Position numbers and translations under genes: made by a program. From NCBI GenBank assembly GCA_963556195.1, contig CAUVYP010001198.1, positions 434,001 through 498,000 on the forward strand: 64,000 nt of DNA, in the 5' to 3' direction. This DNA is from Sepiola atlantica (lineage: Eukaryota; Mollusca; Cephalopoda; Sepiida; Sepiolidae). Below are positions 1-10,732 of the stretch, in pieces (within the stretch, counting starts at the first letter, position 1; every line of letters begins with the position of its first letter). Below the pieces are notes generated by a model. The model ran no database searches. It worked only from the letters and a program-made list of their open reading frames with translations, and was not told the origin of the DNA.

Positions 1-120
1 ATTGTGCCACGAAACTTTGCAGACAGTCGCGGAGAACTGTTTTCTACTGAAGTACCAAGTTTCAGAAGTGCAGCTTTTGTACTGCCGGAGATATGTCGAT
101 ACAAACTGAATACGCAAAAC

Positions 121-152
121 ATCAACAAAATTTAGCGCGTTTTAAAGTTGAT
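121..152. other. Representative imperfect dyad across the monomer junction
   Basis: ATCAAC (121-126) and AAAA (127-130) can pair with TTTT (140-143) and GTTGAT (147-152), with a 3-base bulge and TTTAGCGCG in the loop. It is inside the most conserved part of the repeat and recurs in nearly every monomer; some monomers read ATGAAC or ATTAAC and weaken it. Function unknown. Confidence 0.5.
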
Positions 153-177
153 ATCGCTTTTGTTAATAACTTCCACA

Positions 178-183
178 TTTATT
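178..183 (-). other. Recurring AATAAA hexamer on the minus strand (representative)
   Basis: The plus-strand TTTATT in CACATTTATTCG reads AATAAA on the minus strand, and most monomers contain it. AATAAA is the canonical animal polyadenylation hexamer, but in A+T-rich repeats it also arises by chance, and no promoter or transcript evidence is visible here. Confidence 0.3.
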
Positions 184-236
184 CCAATTGTACCACGAAA
201 CTTTGCAGACAGTCGCGGATAGGCCTTTTCTACTGA

Positions 237-269
237 AGTACCAAGTTTCAGAAGTGCAGCTCTTGTACT
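237..269. other. Representative per-monomer hairpin around the AGTAC/GTACT arms
   Basis: The left arm AGTACCAAG (237-245) can pair with CTTGTACT (262-269), leaving one bulged C and a 16-base loop. In monomers reading TTTTGTACT the stem shortens by one pair. The arrangement recurs in most of the roughly 343 monomers and lies just right of the variable cassette. Structure formation and any role are inference. Confidence 0.55.
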
Positions 270-1990
270 GCCGGAGATGTGTCGATACAAACTGAATACG
301 CAAAACATCAACAAAATTTAGCGCGTTTAAAGTTGATATCGCTTTTGTTAATAACTTCAACATTTATTCGAATTGTGCAACGAAACTTTGCAGACAGTCG
401 CGGAGACATGTTGTCTACTGAAGTACCAAGTTCCAGAAGTGCAGCTTTTGTACTGCCGGAGATATGTCGATACAAACTGAATACGCAAAATATGAACAAA
501 ATTTAGCGCGTTTTAAAGTTGATATCGCTTTTGTTAATAACTTCCACATTTATTCGAATTGTGCCACGAAACTTTGCAGACAGTCGCGGAGACAGATTTA
601 CTACTGAAGTACCAAGTTTCAGAAGTGCAGCTCTTGTACTGCCGGAGATATGTCGATACAAACTGAATACGCAAAACATGAACAAAATTTAGCTCGTTTT
701 AAAGTTGATATCGCTTTTGTTAATAACTTCAACATTTATTCGAATTGTGCCACGAAACTTTGCAGACAGTCGCGGAGACATGTTTTCTACTGAAGTACCA
801 AGTTTCAGAAGTGCAGCTCTTGTACTGCCGGAGATATGTCGATACAAACTGAATACGCAAAACATCAACAAAATTCAGCGCGTTTTAAAGTTTATATCGC
901 TTTTGTTAATAACCTCCACATTTATTCGAATTGTACCACGAAACTTTGCAGACAGTCGCGGATAGGCCTTTGCTACTGAAGTACCAAGATTCAGAAGTGC
1001 AGCTCATGTACTGCCGGAGATATGTCGATACAAACTGAATACGCAAAACATCAACAAAATTTAGCGCGTTTTAAAGTTGATATCGCTTTTGTTAATAACT
1101 TCCACATTTATTCGAATTGTGCCACGAAACTTTGCACACAGTCGCGGAGACAGATTTACTGCTGAAGTATGAAGTTTCAGAAGTGCAGTTCTTGTACTGC
1201 CGGAGATATATCGATACAAACTGAATACGCAAAACATCAACAAAATTTAGCGCGTTTTAAAGTTGATATCGCTTTTGTTAATAACTTCCAGATTTATTCG
1301 GATTGTGCCACGAAACTTTGCAGACAGTCGCGGAGACAGATTTTCTACTGAAGTACCAAGTTTCAGAAGTGTAGCGCTTGTACTGCCGGAGATATGTCGA
1401 TACAAACTGAATACGCAAAACATCAACAAAATTTAGCGCGTTTTAAAGTTGATATCGCTTTTGTTAATAACTTCCACATTTATTCGAATTGTACCACGAA
1501 ACTTTGCAGACATACGCGGATAGGCCTTTTCTACTGAAGTACCAAGTTTCAGAAGTGCATCTCTTGTACTGCCGGAGATATGTCGATACAAACTGAATAC
1601 GCAAAACATTAACAAAATTAAGCGCGTTTTAAAGTTGATATCGCTTTTGTTAATAACTTCAATATTTATTCGTATTGTGCCACGAAACTTTGCAGACAGT
1701 CGCGGAGACATGTTTTCTACGGAAGTACCAAGTTTCAGAAGTGCAGCTCTTGTACTGCCGGAGATATGTCGATACAAACTGAATACGCAAAACATCAACA
1801 AAATTTAGCGCGTTTTAAAGTTGATATCGCTTTTGTTAATAATTTCCACATTTATTCGAATTGTGCTACGAAACTTTGCAGACAGTCGCGGAGACAGATT
1901 TTCTACTGAAGTACCAAGTTTCAGAAGTGCAGCTCTTGTACTGCCGGAGATATGTCGATACAAACTGAATACGCAAAACATCAACAAAAT

Positions 1991-2921
1991 TTAGCGCGTT
2001 TTAAAGTTGATATCGCTTTTGTTAATAACTTCCACATTTATTCGAATTGTGCCACGAAACTTTGCAGACAGTCGCAGAGAACTGTTTTCTACTGAAGTAC
2101 CAAGTTTCAGAAGTGCAGCGTTTGTACTGCCGGAGATATATCGATACAAACTGAATACGCAAAACATCAACAAAATTTAGCGCGTTTTAAAGTTGATATC
2201 GCTTTTGTTAATAACTTCCACATTTATTCGAATTGTACTACGAAACTTTGCAGACAGTCGCATTAAGGCCTTTTCTACTAAAGTACCAAGTTTCAGAAGT
2301 GCAGCTCTTGTACTGCCGGAGATATGTCGATACAAACTGAATACGCAAAACATCAACAAAATTTAGCGCGTTTTAAAGTTGATATCGCTTTTGTTAATAA
2401 CTTCCACATTTATTCGAATTGTGCCACGAAACTTTGCGGACCGTCGCGGAGTACTGTTTTCTACTGAAGTACCAAGTTTCAGAAGTGCAGCTTTTGTACT
2501 GCCGGATATATGTCGATACAAACTGAATACGCAAAACATCAACAAAATTTAGCGCGTTTTAAAGTTGATATCGCTTTTGTTAATAACTTCCACATTTATT
2601 CGAATTGTACCACGAAACTTTGCAGACAGTCGCGGATAGGCCTTTTCTACTGAAGTACCAAATTTCAGAAGTGCAGCTTTTGTACTGCCGGAGATATGTC
2701 GATACAAACTGAATACGCAAAACATCAACAAAATTTAGCGCGTTTTAAAGTTGATATCGCTTTTGTTAATAACTTTCTACATTTATTCGAATTGTGCCAC
2801 GAAACTTTGCAGACAGTCGCGGAGACATATTGTCTACTGAAGTACCAAGTTTCAGAAGTGCAGCTTTTGTACTGCCGGAGATATGTCGATACAAACTGAA
2901 TACGCAAAACATCAACAAAAT
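1991..2921. repeat. 5-monomer higher-order repeat, copy 1 (931 bp)
   Basis: Cassette order is A-G-F-D-E. The fifth monomer carries one extra base, reading AACTTTCTACATT where other monomers read AACTTCCACATT (about 2773-2780), making the unit 5 x 186 + 1. The next 931 bases repeat the order and the insertion. Confidence 0.93.
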
Positions 2922-3852
2922 TTAGCGCGTTTTAAAGTTGATATCGCTTTTGTTAATAACTTCGACATTTATTCGAATTGTGCCACGAAACTTTGCAGAC
3001 AGTCGCAGAGAACTGTTTTCTACTGAAGTACCAAGTTTCAGAAGTGCAGCTTTTGTACTGCCGGAGATATATCGATACAAACTGAATACGCAAAACATCA
3101 ACAAAATTTAGCGCGTTTTAAAGTTGATATCGCTTTTGTTAATAACTTCAACATTTATTCGAATTGTACTACGAAACTTTGCAGACAGTCGCATTAAGGC
3201 CTTTTCTACTAAAGTACAAAGTTTCAGAAGTGCAGCTCTTGTACTGCCGGAGATATGTCGATACAAACTGAATACGCAAAACATCAACAAAATTTAGCGC
3301 GTTTTAAAGTTGATATCGCTTTTGTTAATAACTTCCACATTTATTCGAATTGTGCCACGAAACTTTGCGGACCGTCGCGGAGTACTGTTTTCTACTGAAG
3401 TACCAAGTTTCAGAAGTGCAGCTTTTGTACTGCCGGATATATGTCGATACAAACTGAATACGCAAAACATCAACAAAATTTAGCGCGTTTTAAAGTTGAT
3501 ATCGCTTTTGTTAATAACTTCCACATTTATTCGAATTGTACCACGAAACTTTGCAGACAGTCACGGATAGGCCTTTTCTACTGAAGTACCAAATTTCAGA
3601 AGTGCAGCTTTTGTACTGCCGGAGATATGTCGATACAAACTGAATACGCAAAACATCAACAAAATTTAGCGCGTTTTAAAGTTGATATCGCTTTTGTTAA
3701 TAACTTTCTACATTTATTCGAATTGTGCCACGAAACTTTGCAGACAGTCGCGGAGACATATTTTCTACTGAAGTACCAAGTTTCAGAAGTGCAGCTCTTG
3801 TACTGCCGGAGATATGTCGATACAAACTGAATACGCAAAACATCAACAAAAT
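2922..3852. repeat. 5-monomer higher-order repeat, copy 2 (931 bp)
   Basis: Same A-G-F-D-E order and same one-base insertion (about 3703-3711) as the preceding 931 bases. Differences by eye are few: the G monomer has AAGTACAAAG for AAGTACCAAG, the D monomer has CAGTCACGG, and the fifth cassette reads CATATTTTC rather than CATATTGTC. The A-G-F order continues into 3853. Confidence 0.93.
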
Positions 3853-5340
3853 TTAGCGCGTTTTAAAGTTGATATCGCTTTTGTTAATAACTTCGACATT
3901 TATTCGAATTGTGCCACGAAACTTTGCAGACAGTCGCAGAGAACTGTTTTCTACTGAAGTACCAAGTTTCAGAAGTGCAGCTTTTGTACTGCCGGAGATA
4001 TATCGATACAAACTGAATACGCAAAACATCAACAAAATTTAGCGCGTTTTAAAGTTGATATCGCTTTTGTTAATAACTTCCACATTTATTCGAATTGTAC
4101 TACGAAACTTTGCAGACAGTCGCATTAAGGCCTTTTCTACTAAAGTACAAAGTTTCAGAAGTGCAGCTCTTGTACTGCCGGAGATATGTCGATACAAACT
4201 GAATACGCAAAACATCAACAAAATTTAGCGCGTTTTAAAGTTGATATCGCTTTTGTTAATAACTTCCACATTTATTCGAATTGTGCCACGAAACTTTGCA
4301 GACCGTCGCGGAGTACTGTTTTCTACTAGAGTACCAAGTTTCAGAAGTGCAGCTCTTGTACTGCCGGAGATATGTCGATACAAACTGAATACGCAAAACA
4401 TCAACAAAATTTAGCGCGTTTTAAAGTTGATATCGCTTTTGTTAATAACTTCCACATTTATTCGAATTGTGCCACCAAACTTTGCAGACAGTCGCGGAGA
4501 CATATTGTCTACTGAAGTACCCAGTTTCAGCAGTGCAGCTCTTGTACTGCCGGAGATATGTCGATACAAACTGAATACGCAAAACATCAACAAAATTTAG
4601 CGCGTTTTAAAGTTGATATCGCTTTTGTTAATAACTTCCACATTTATTCGAATTGTGCCACGAAACTTTGCAGACAGTCGCGAAGAACTGTTTTCTACTG
4701 AAGTACCAAGTTTCAGAAGTGCAGCTTTTGTACTGCCGGAGATATGTCGATACAAACTGAATACGCAAAACATCAACAAAATTTAGCGCGTTTTAAAGTT
4801 GATATCGCTTTTGTTAATAACTTCCACATTTATTCGAATTGTACTACGAAACTTTGCAGACAGTAGCATTAAGGCCTTTTCTACTAAAGTACAAAGTTTC
4901 AGAAGTGCAGCTCTTGTACTGCCGGAGATATGTCGATACAAACTGAATACGCAAAACATCAACAAAATTTAGCGCGTTTTAAAGTTGATATCGCTTTTGT
5001 TAATAACTTCCACATTTATTCGAATTGTGCCACGAAACTTTGCAGACAGTCGCGGAGTACTGTTTTCTACTAGAGTACCAAGTTTCAGAAGTGCAGCTTT
5101 TGTACTGCCGGAGATATGTCGATACAAACTGAATACGAAAAACATCAACAAAATTTAGCGCGTTTTAAAGTTGATATCGCTTTTGTTAATAACTTCAACA
5201 TTTATTCGAATTGTGCAACGAAACTTTGCAGACAGTCGCGGAGACATGTTTTCTACTGAAATACTAAGTTCCAGAAATGCAGCTTTTGTACTGCCGGAGA
5301 TATGTCGATACAAACTGAATACGCAAAACATCAACAAAAT
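3853..5340. repeat. Eight-monomer segment after the 5-mers
   Basis: Cassette order is A-G-F-E-A-G-F-B, eight monomers of exactly 186 bp. It is a decayed continuation of the A-G-F pattern. The E monomer at 4411 has CCACCAAAC and TTTCAGCAG, rare variants that also mark 5713, 7015, 9060 and 12593. The stretch 3853-4782 (A-G-F-E-A) resembles 12035-12964. Confidence 0.88.
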
Positions 5341-6642
5341 TTAGCGCGTTTTAAAGTTGATATCGCTTTTGTTAATAACTTCCACATTTATTCGAATTGT
5401 GCCACGAAACTTTGCAGACAGTCGCGGAGACAGATTTACTACTGAAGTACCAACTTTCAGAAGTGCAGCGCTTGTACTGCCGGAGATATGTCGATACAAA
5501 CTGAATACGCAAAACATGAACAAAATTTAGCTCGTTTTAAAGTTGATATCGCTTTTGTTAATAACTTCCACATTTATTCGAATTGTGCCACGAAACTTTG
5601 CAGACCGTCGCAGGGTACTGTTTTCTACTGAAGTACCAAGTTTCAGAAGTGAAGCTTTTGTACTGCCGGAGATATGTCGATACAAACTGAATACGCAAAA
5701 CATCAACAAAATTTAGCGCGTTTTAAAGTTGATATCGCTTTTGTTAATAACTTCCACATTTATTCGAATTGTGCCACCAAACTTTGCAGACAGTCGCGGA
5801 GACATATTGTCTACTGAAGTACCAAGTTTCAGCAGTGCAGCTCTTGTACTGCCGGAGATATGTCGATACAAACTGAATACGCAAAACATCAACAAAATTT
5901 AGCGCGTTTTAAAGTTGATATCGCTTTTGTTAATAACTTCCACATTTATTCGAATTGTGCCACGAAACTTTGCAGACAGTCGCGGAGAACTGTTTTCTAC
6001 TGAAGTACCAAGTTTCAGAAGTGCAGCTTTTGTACTGCCGGAGATATGTCGATACAAACTGAATACGCAAAACATCAACAAAATTTAGCGCGTTTTAAAG
6101 TTGATATCGCTTTTGTTAATAACTTCCACATTTATTCGAATTGTACCAGGAAACTTTGCAGACAGTCGCGGATAGGCCTTTTCTACTGAAGTACCAAGTT
6201 TCAGAAGTGCAGCTCTTGTACTGCCGGAGATATGTCGATACAAACTGAATCCGCAAAACATCAACAAAATTTAGCGCGTTTAAAGTTGATATCGCTTTTG
6301 TTAATAACTTCAACATTTATTCGAATTGTGCAACGAAACTTTGCAGACAGTCGCGGAGACATGTTGTCTACTGAAGTACCAAGTTCCAGAAGTGCAGCTT
6401 TTGTACTGTCGGAGATATGTCGATACAAACTGAATACGCAAAATATGAACAAAATTTAGCGCGTTTTAAAGTTGATATCGCTTTTGTTAATAACTTCCAC
6501 ATTTATTCGAATTGTGCCACGAAACTTTGCAGACAGTCGCGGAGACATGTTTTTCTACTGAAATACTAAGTTCCAGAAATGCAGCTTTTGTACTGCCGGA
6601 GATATGTCGATTCAAACTGAATACGCAAAACATCAACAAAAT
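5341..6642. repeat. 7-monomer unit C-F-E-A-D-E-B
   Basis: Seven monomers, 1302 bp in total because a one-base deletion (about 6280) and a one-base insertion in the last cassette (ACATGTTTTTCTACTG, about 6547-6555) cancel. Its first six monomers match in order and diagnostic variants the first six of the following 11-mer. The seventh (6457) is class B with a cassette tail like 5155 (GAAATACTAAG). Confidence 0.9.
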
Positions 6643-8687
6643 TTAGCGCGTTTTAAAGTTGATATCGCTTTTGTTAATAACTTCCACATTTATTCGAATT
6701 GTGCCACGAAACTTTGCAGACAGTCGCGGAGACAGATTTACTACTGAAGTACCAACTTTCAGAAGTGCAGCGCTTGTACTGCCGGAGATATGTCGATACA
6801 AACTGAATACGCAAAACATGAACAAAATTTAGCTCGTTTTAAAGTTGATATCGCTTTTGTTAATAACTTCCACATTTATTCGAATTGTGCCACGAAACTT
6901 TGCAGACCGTCGCAGAGTACTGTTTTCTACTGAAGTACCAAGTTTCAGAAGTGAAGCTTTTGTACTGCCGGAGATATGTCGATACAAACTGAATACGCAA
7001 AACATCAACAAAATTTAGCGCGTTTTAAAGTTGATATCGCTTTTGTTAATAACTTCCACATTTATTCGAATTGTGCCACCAAACTTTGCAGACAGTCGCG
7101 GAGACATATTGTCTACTGAAGTACCAAGTTTCAGCAGTGCAGCTCTTGTACTGCCGGAGATATGTCGATACAAACTGAATACGCAAAACATCAACAAAAT
7201 TTAGCGCGTTTTAAAGTTGATATCGCTTTTGTTAATAACTTCCACATTTATTCGAATTGTGCCACGAAACTTTGCAGACAGTCGCGGAGAACTGTTTTCT
7301 ACTGAAGTACCAAGTTTCAGAAGTGCAGCTTTTGTACTGCCGGAGATATGTCGATACAAACTGAATACGCAAAACATCAACAAAATTTAGCGCGTTTTAA
7401 AGTTGATATCGCTTTTGTTAATAACTTCCACATTTATTCGAATTGTACCAGGAAACTTTGCAGACAGTCGCGGATAGGCCTTTTCTACTGAAGTACCAAG
7501 TTTCAGAAGTGCAGCTCTTGTACTGCCGGAGATATGTCGATACAAACTGAATACGCAAAACATCAACAAAATTTAGCGCGTTTAAAGTTGATATCGCTTT
7601 TGTTAATAACTTCAACATTTATTCGAATTGTGCAACGAAACTTTGCAGACAGTCGCGGAGACATGTTGTCTACTGAAGTACCAAGTTCCAGAAGTGCAGC
7701 TTTTGTACTGCCGGAGATATGTCGATACAAACTGAATACGCAAAATATGAACAAAATTTAGCGCGTTTTAAAGTTGATATCGCTTTTGTTAATAACTTCC
7801 ACATTTATTCGAATTGTGCCACGAAACTTTGCAGACAGTCGCGGAGACAGACTTACTACTGAAGTACCAAGTTTCAGAAGTGCAGCTCTTGTACTGCCGG
7901 AGATATGTCGATACAAACTGAATACGCAAAACATCAACAAAATTTAGCTCGTTTTAAAGTTGATATCGCTTTTGTTAATAACTTACACATTTATTCGAAT
8001 TGTGCCACGAAACTTTGCAGACAGTCGCGGAGACATGTTTTCTACTGAAGTACCAAGTTTCAGAAGTGCAGCTCTTGTACTGCCGGAGATATGTCGATAC
8101 AAACTGAATACGCAAAACATCAACAAAATTCAGCGCGTTTTAAAGTTTATATCGCTTTTGTTAATAACCTCCACATTTATTCGAATTGTACCACGAAACT
8201 TTGCAGACAGTCGCGGATAGGCCTTTGCTACTGAAGTACCAAGATTCAGAAGTGCAGCTCTTGTACTGCCGGAGATATGTCGATACAAACTGAATACGCA
8301 AAACATTAACAAAATTAAGCGCGTTTTAAAGTTGATATCGCTTTTGTTAATAACTTCAATATTTATTCGAATTGTGCCACGAAACTTTGCAGACAGTCGC
8401 GGAGACATGTTTTCTACGGAAGTACCAAGTTTCAGAAGTGCAGCTCTTGTACTGCCGGAGATATGTCGATACAAACTGAATACGCAAAACATCAACAACA
8501 TTTAGCGCGTTTTAAAGTTGATATCGCTTTTGTTAATAATTTCCACATTTATTCGAATTGTGCTACGAAACTTTGCAGACAGTCGCGGAGACATATTGTC
8601 TACTGAAGTACCAAGTTTCAGAAGTGCAGCTCTTGTACTGCCGGAGATATGTCGATACAAACTGAATACGCAAAACATCAACAAAAT
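6643..8687. repeat. 11-monomer higher-order repeat, copy 1 (2045 bp)
   Basis: Cassette order is C-F-E-A-D-E-C-B-D-B-E. The sixth monomer has the one-T deletion in GCGCGTTTAAAG (about 7582), giving 11 x 186 - 1. The last monomer (8502) has the rare pair AATAATTTCC and GTGCTACG. The next 2045 bases repeat the unit. Confidence 0.94.
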
Positions 8688-10732
8688 TTAGCGCGTTTTA
8701 AAGTTGATATCGCTTTTGTTAATAACTTCCACATTTATTCGAATTGTGCCACGAAACTTTGCAGACAGTCGCGGAGACAGATTTACTACTGAAGTACCAA
8801 CTTTCAGAAGTGCAGCGCTTGTACTGCCGGAGATATGTCGATACAAACTGAATACGCAAAACATGAACAAAATTCAGCTCGTTTTAAAGTTGATATCGCT
8901 TTTGTTAATAACTTCCACATTTATTCGAATTGTGCCACGAAACTTTGCAGACCGTCGCAGAGTACTGTTTTCTACTGAAGTACCAAGTTTCAGAAGTGAA
9001 GCTTTTGTACTGCCGGAGATATGTCGATACAAACTGAATACGCAAAACATCAACAAAATTTAGCGCGTTTTAAAGTTGATATCGCTTTTGTTAATAACTT
9101 CCACATTTATTCGAATTGTGCCACCAAACTTTGCAGACAGTCGCGGAGACAGATTTACTACTGAAGTACCAAGTTTCAGCAGTGCAGCTCTTGTACTGCC
9201 GGAGATATGTCGATACAAACTGAATACGCAAAACATCAACAAAATTTAGCGCGTTTTAAAGTTGATATCGCTTTTGTTAATAACTTCCACATTTATTCGA
9301 ATTGTGCCACGAAACTTTGCAGACAGTCGCGGAGAACTGTTTTCTACTGAAGTACCAAGTTTCAGAAGTGCAGCTTTTGTACTGCCGGAGATATGTCGAT
9401 ACAAACTGAATACGCAAAACATCAACAAAATTTAGCGCGTTTTAAAGTTGATATCGCTTTTGTTAATAACTTCGACATTTATTCGAATTGTACCACGAAA
9501 CTTTGCAGACAGTCGCGGATAGGCCTTTTCTACTGAAGTACCAAGTTTCAGAAGTGCAGCTCTTGTACTGCCGGAGATATGTCGATACAAACTGAATACG
9601 CAAAACATCAACAAAATTTAGCGCGTTTAAAGTTGATATCGCTTTTGTTAATAACTTCAACATTTATTCGAATTGTGCAACGAAACTTTGCAGACAGTCG
9701 CGGAGACATGTTGTCTACTGAAGTACCAAGTTCCAGAAGTGCAGCTTTTGTACTGCCGGAGATATGTCGATACAAACTGAATACGCAAAATATGAACAAA
9801 ATTTAGCGCGTTTTAAAGTTGATATCGCTTTTGTTAATAACTTCCACATTTATTCGAATTGTGCCACGAAACTTTGCAGACAGTCGCGGAGACAGATTTA
9901 CTACTGAAGTACCAAGTTTCAGAAGTGCAGCTTTTGTACTACCGGAGATATGTCGATACAAACTGAATACGCAAAACATCAACAAAATTTAGCTCGTTTT
10001 AAAGTTGATATCGCTTTTGTTAATAACTTACACATTTATTCGAATTGTGCCACGAAACTTTTCAGACAGTCGCGGAGACATGTTTTCTACTGAAGTACCA
10101 AGTTTCAGAAGTGCAGCTCTTGTACTGCCGGAGATATGTCGATACAAACTGAATACGCAAAACATCAACAAAATTCAGCGCGTTTTAAAGTTTATATCGC
10201 TTTTGTTAATAACCTCCACATTTATTCGAATTGTACCACGAAACTTTGCAGACAGTCGCGGATAGGCCTTTGCTACTGAAGTACAGAGATTCAGAAGTGC
10301 AGCTCTTGTACTGCCGGAGATATGTCGATACAAACTGAATACGCAAAACATTAACAAAATTAAGCGCGTTTTATAGTTGATATCGCTTTTGTTAATAACT
10401 TCAATATTTATTCGAATTGTGCCACGAAACTTTGCAGACAGTCGCGGAGACATGTTTTCTACGGAAGTACCAAGTTTCAGAAGTGCAGCTCTTGTACTGC
10501 CGGAGATATGTCGATACAAACTGAATACGCAAAACATCAACAAAATTTAGCGCGTTTTAAAGTTGATATCGCTTTTGTTAATAATTTCCACATTTATTCG
10601 AATTGTGCTACGAAACTTTGCAGACAGTCGCGGAGACATATTGTCTACTGAAGTACCAAGTTTCAGAAGTGCAGCTCTTGTACTGCCGGAGATATGTCGA
10701 TACAAACTGAATACGCAAAACATCAACAAAAT
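8688..10732. repeat. 11-monomer higher-order repeat, copy 2 (2045 bp)
   Basis: Cassette order is C-F-C-A-D-E-C-B-D-B-E, same length and same deletion (about 9627) as copy 1. The notable difference is monomer 3 (9060), which has a C cassette where copy 1 (7015) has E while keeping its rare flanking variants. Other point differences include CTTTTCAGACAG near 10060 and GTACAGAGATTC near 10282. Confidence 0.94.

Larger units (their letters stand above)
1..1990. repeat. Leading segment, partial monomer plus ten mixed monomers
   Basis: Bases 1-131 are the end of a class-A monomer. Monomers at 132, 318, 503, 689, 875, 1061, 1247, 1433, 1619 and 1805 have cassette classes D-E-C-B-D-J-H-D-B-H. The monomer at 318 lacks one T in its GCGCGTTTAAAG (about 326), the same lesion as at about 6280, 7582 and 9627, so 132-874 (D-E-C-B) is a relative of 7387-8129 and 9432-10174. 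The monomer at 1619 begins ATTAAGCGCG instead of ATTTAGCGCG. Confidence 0.9.
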
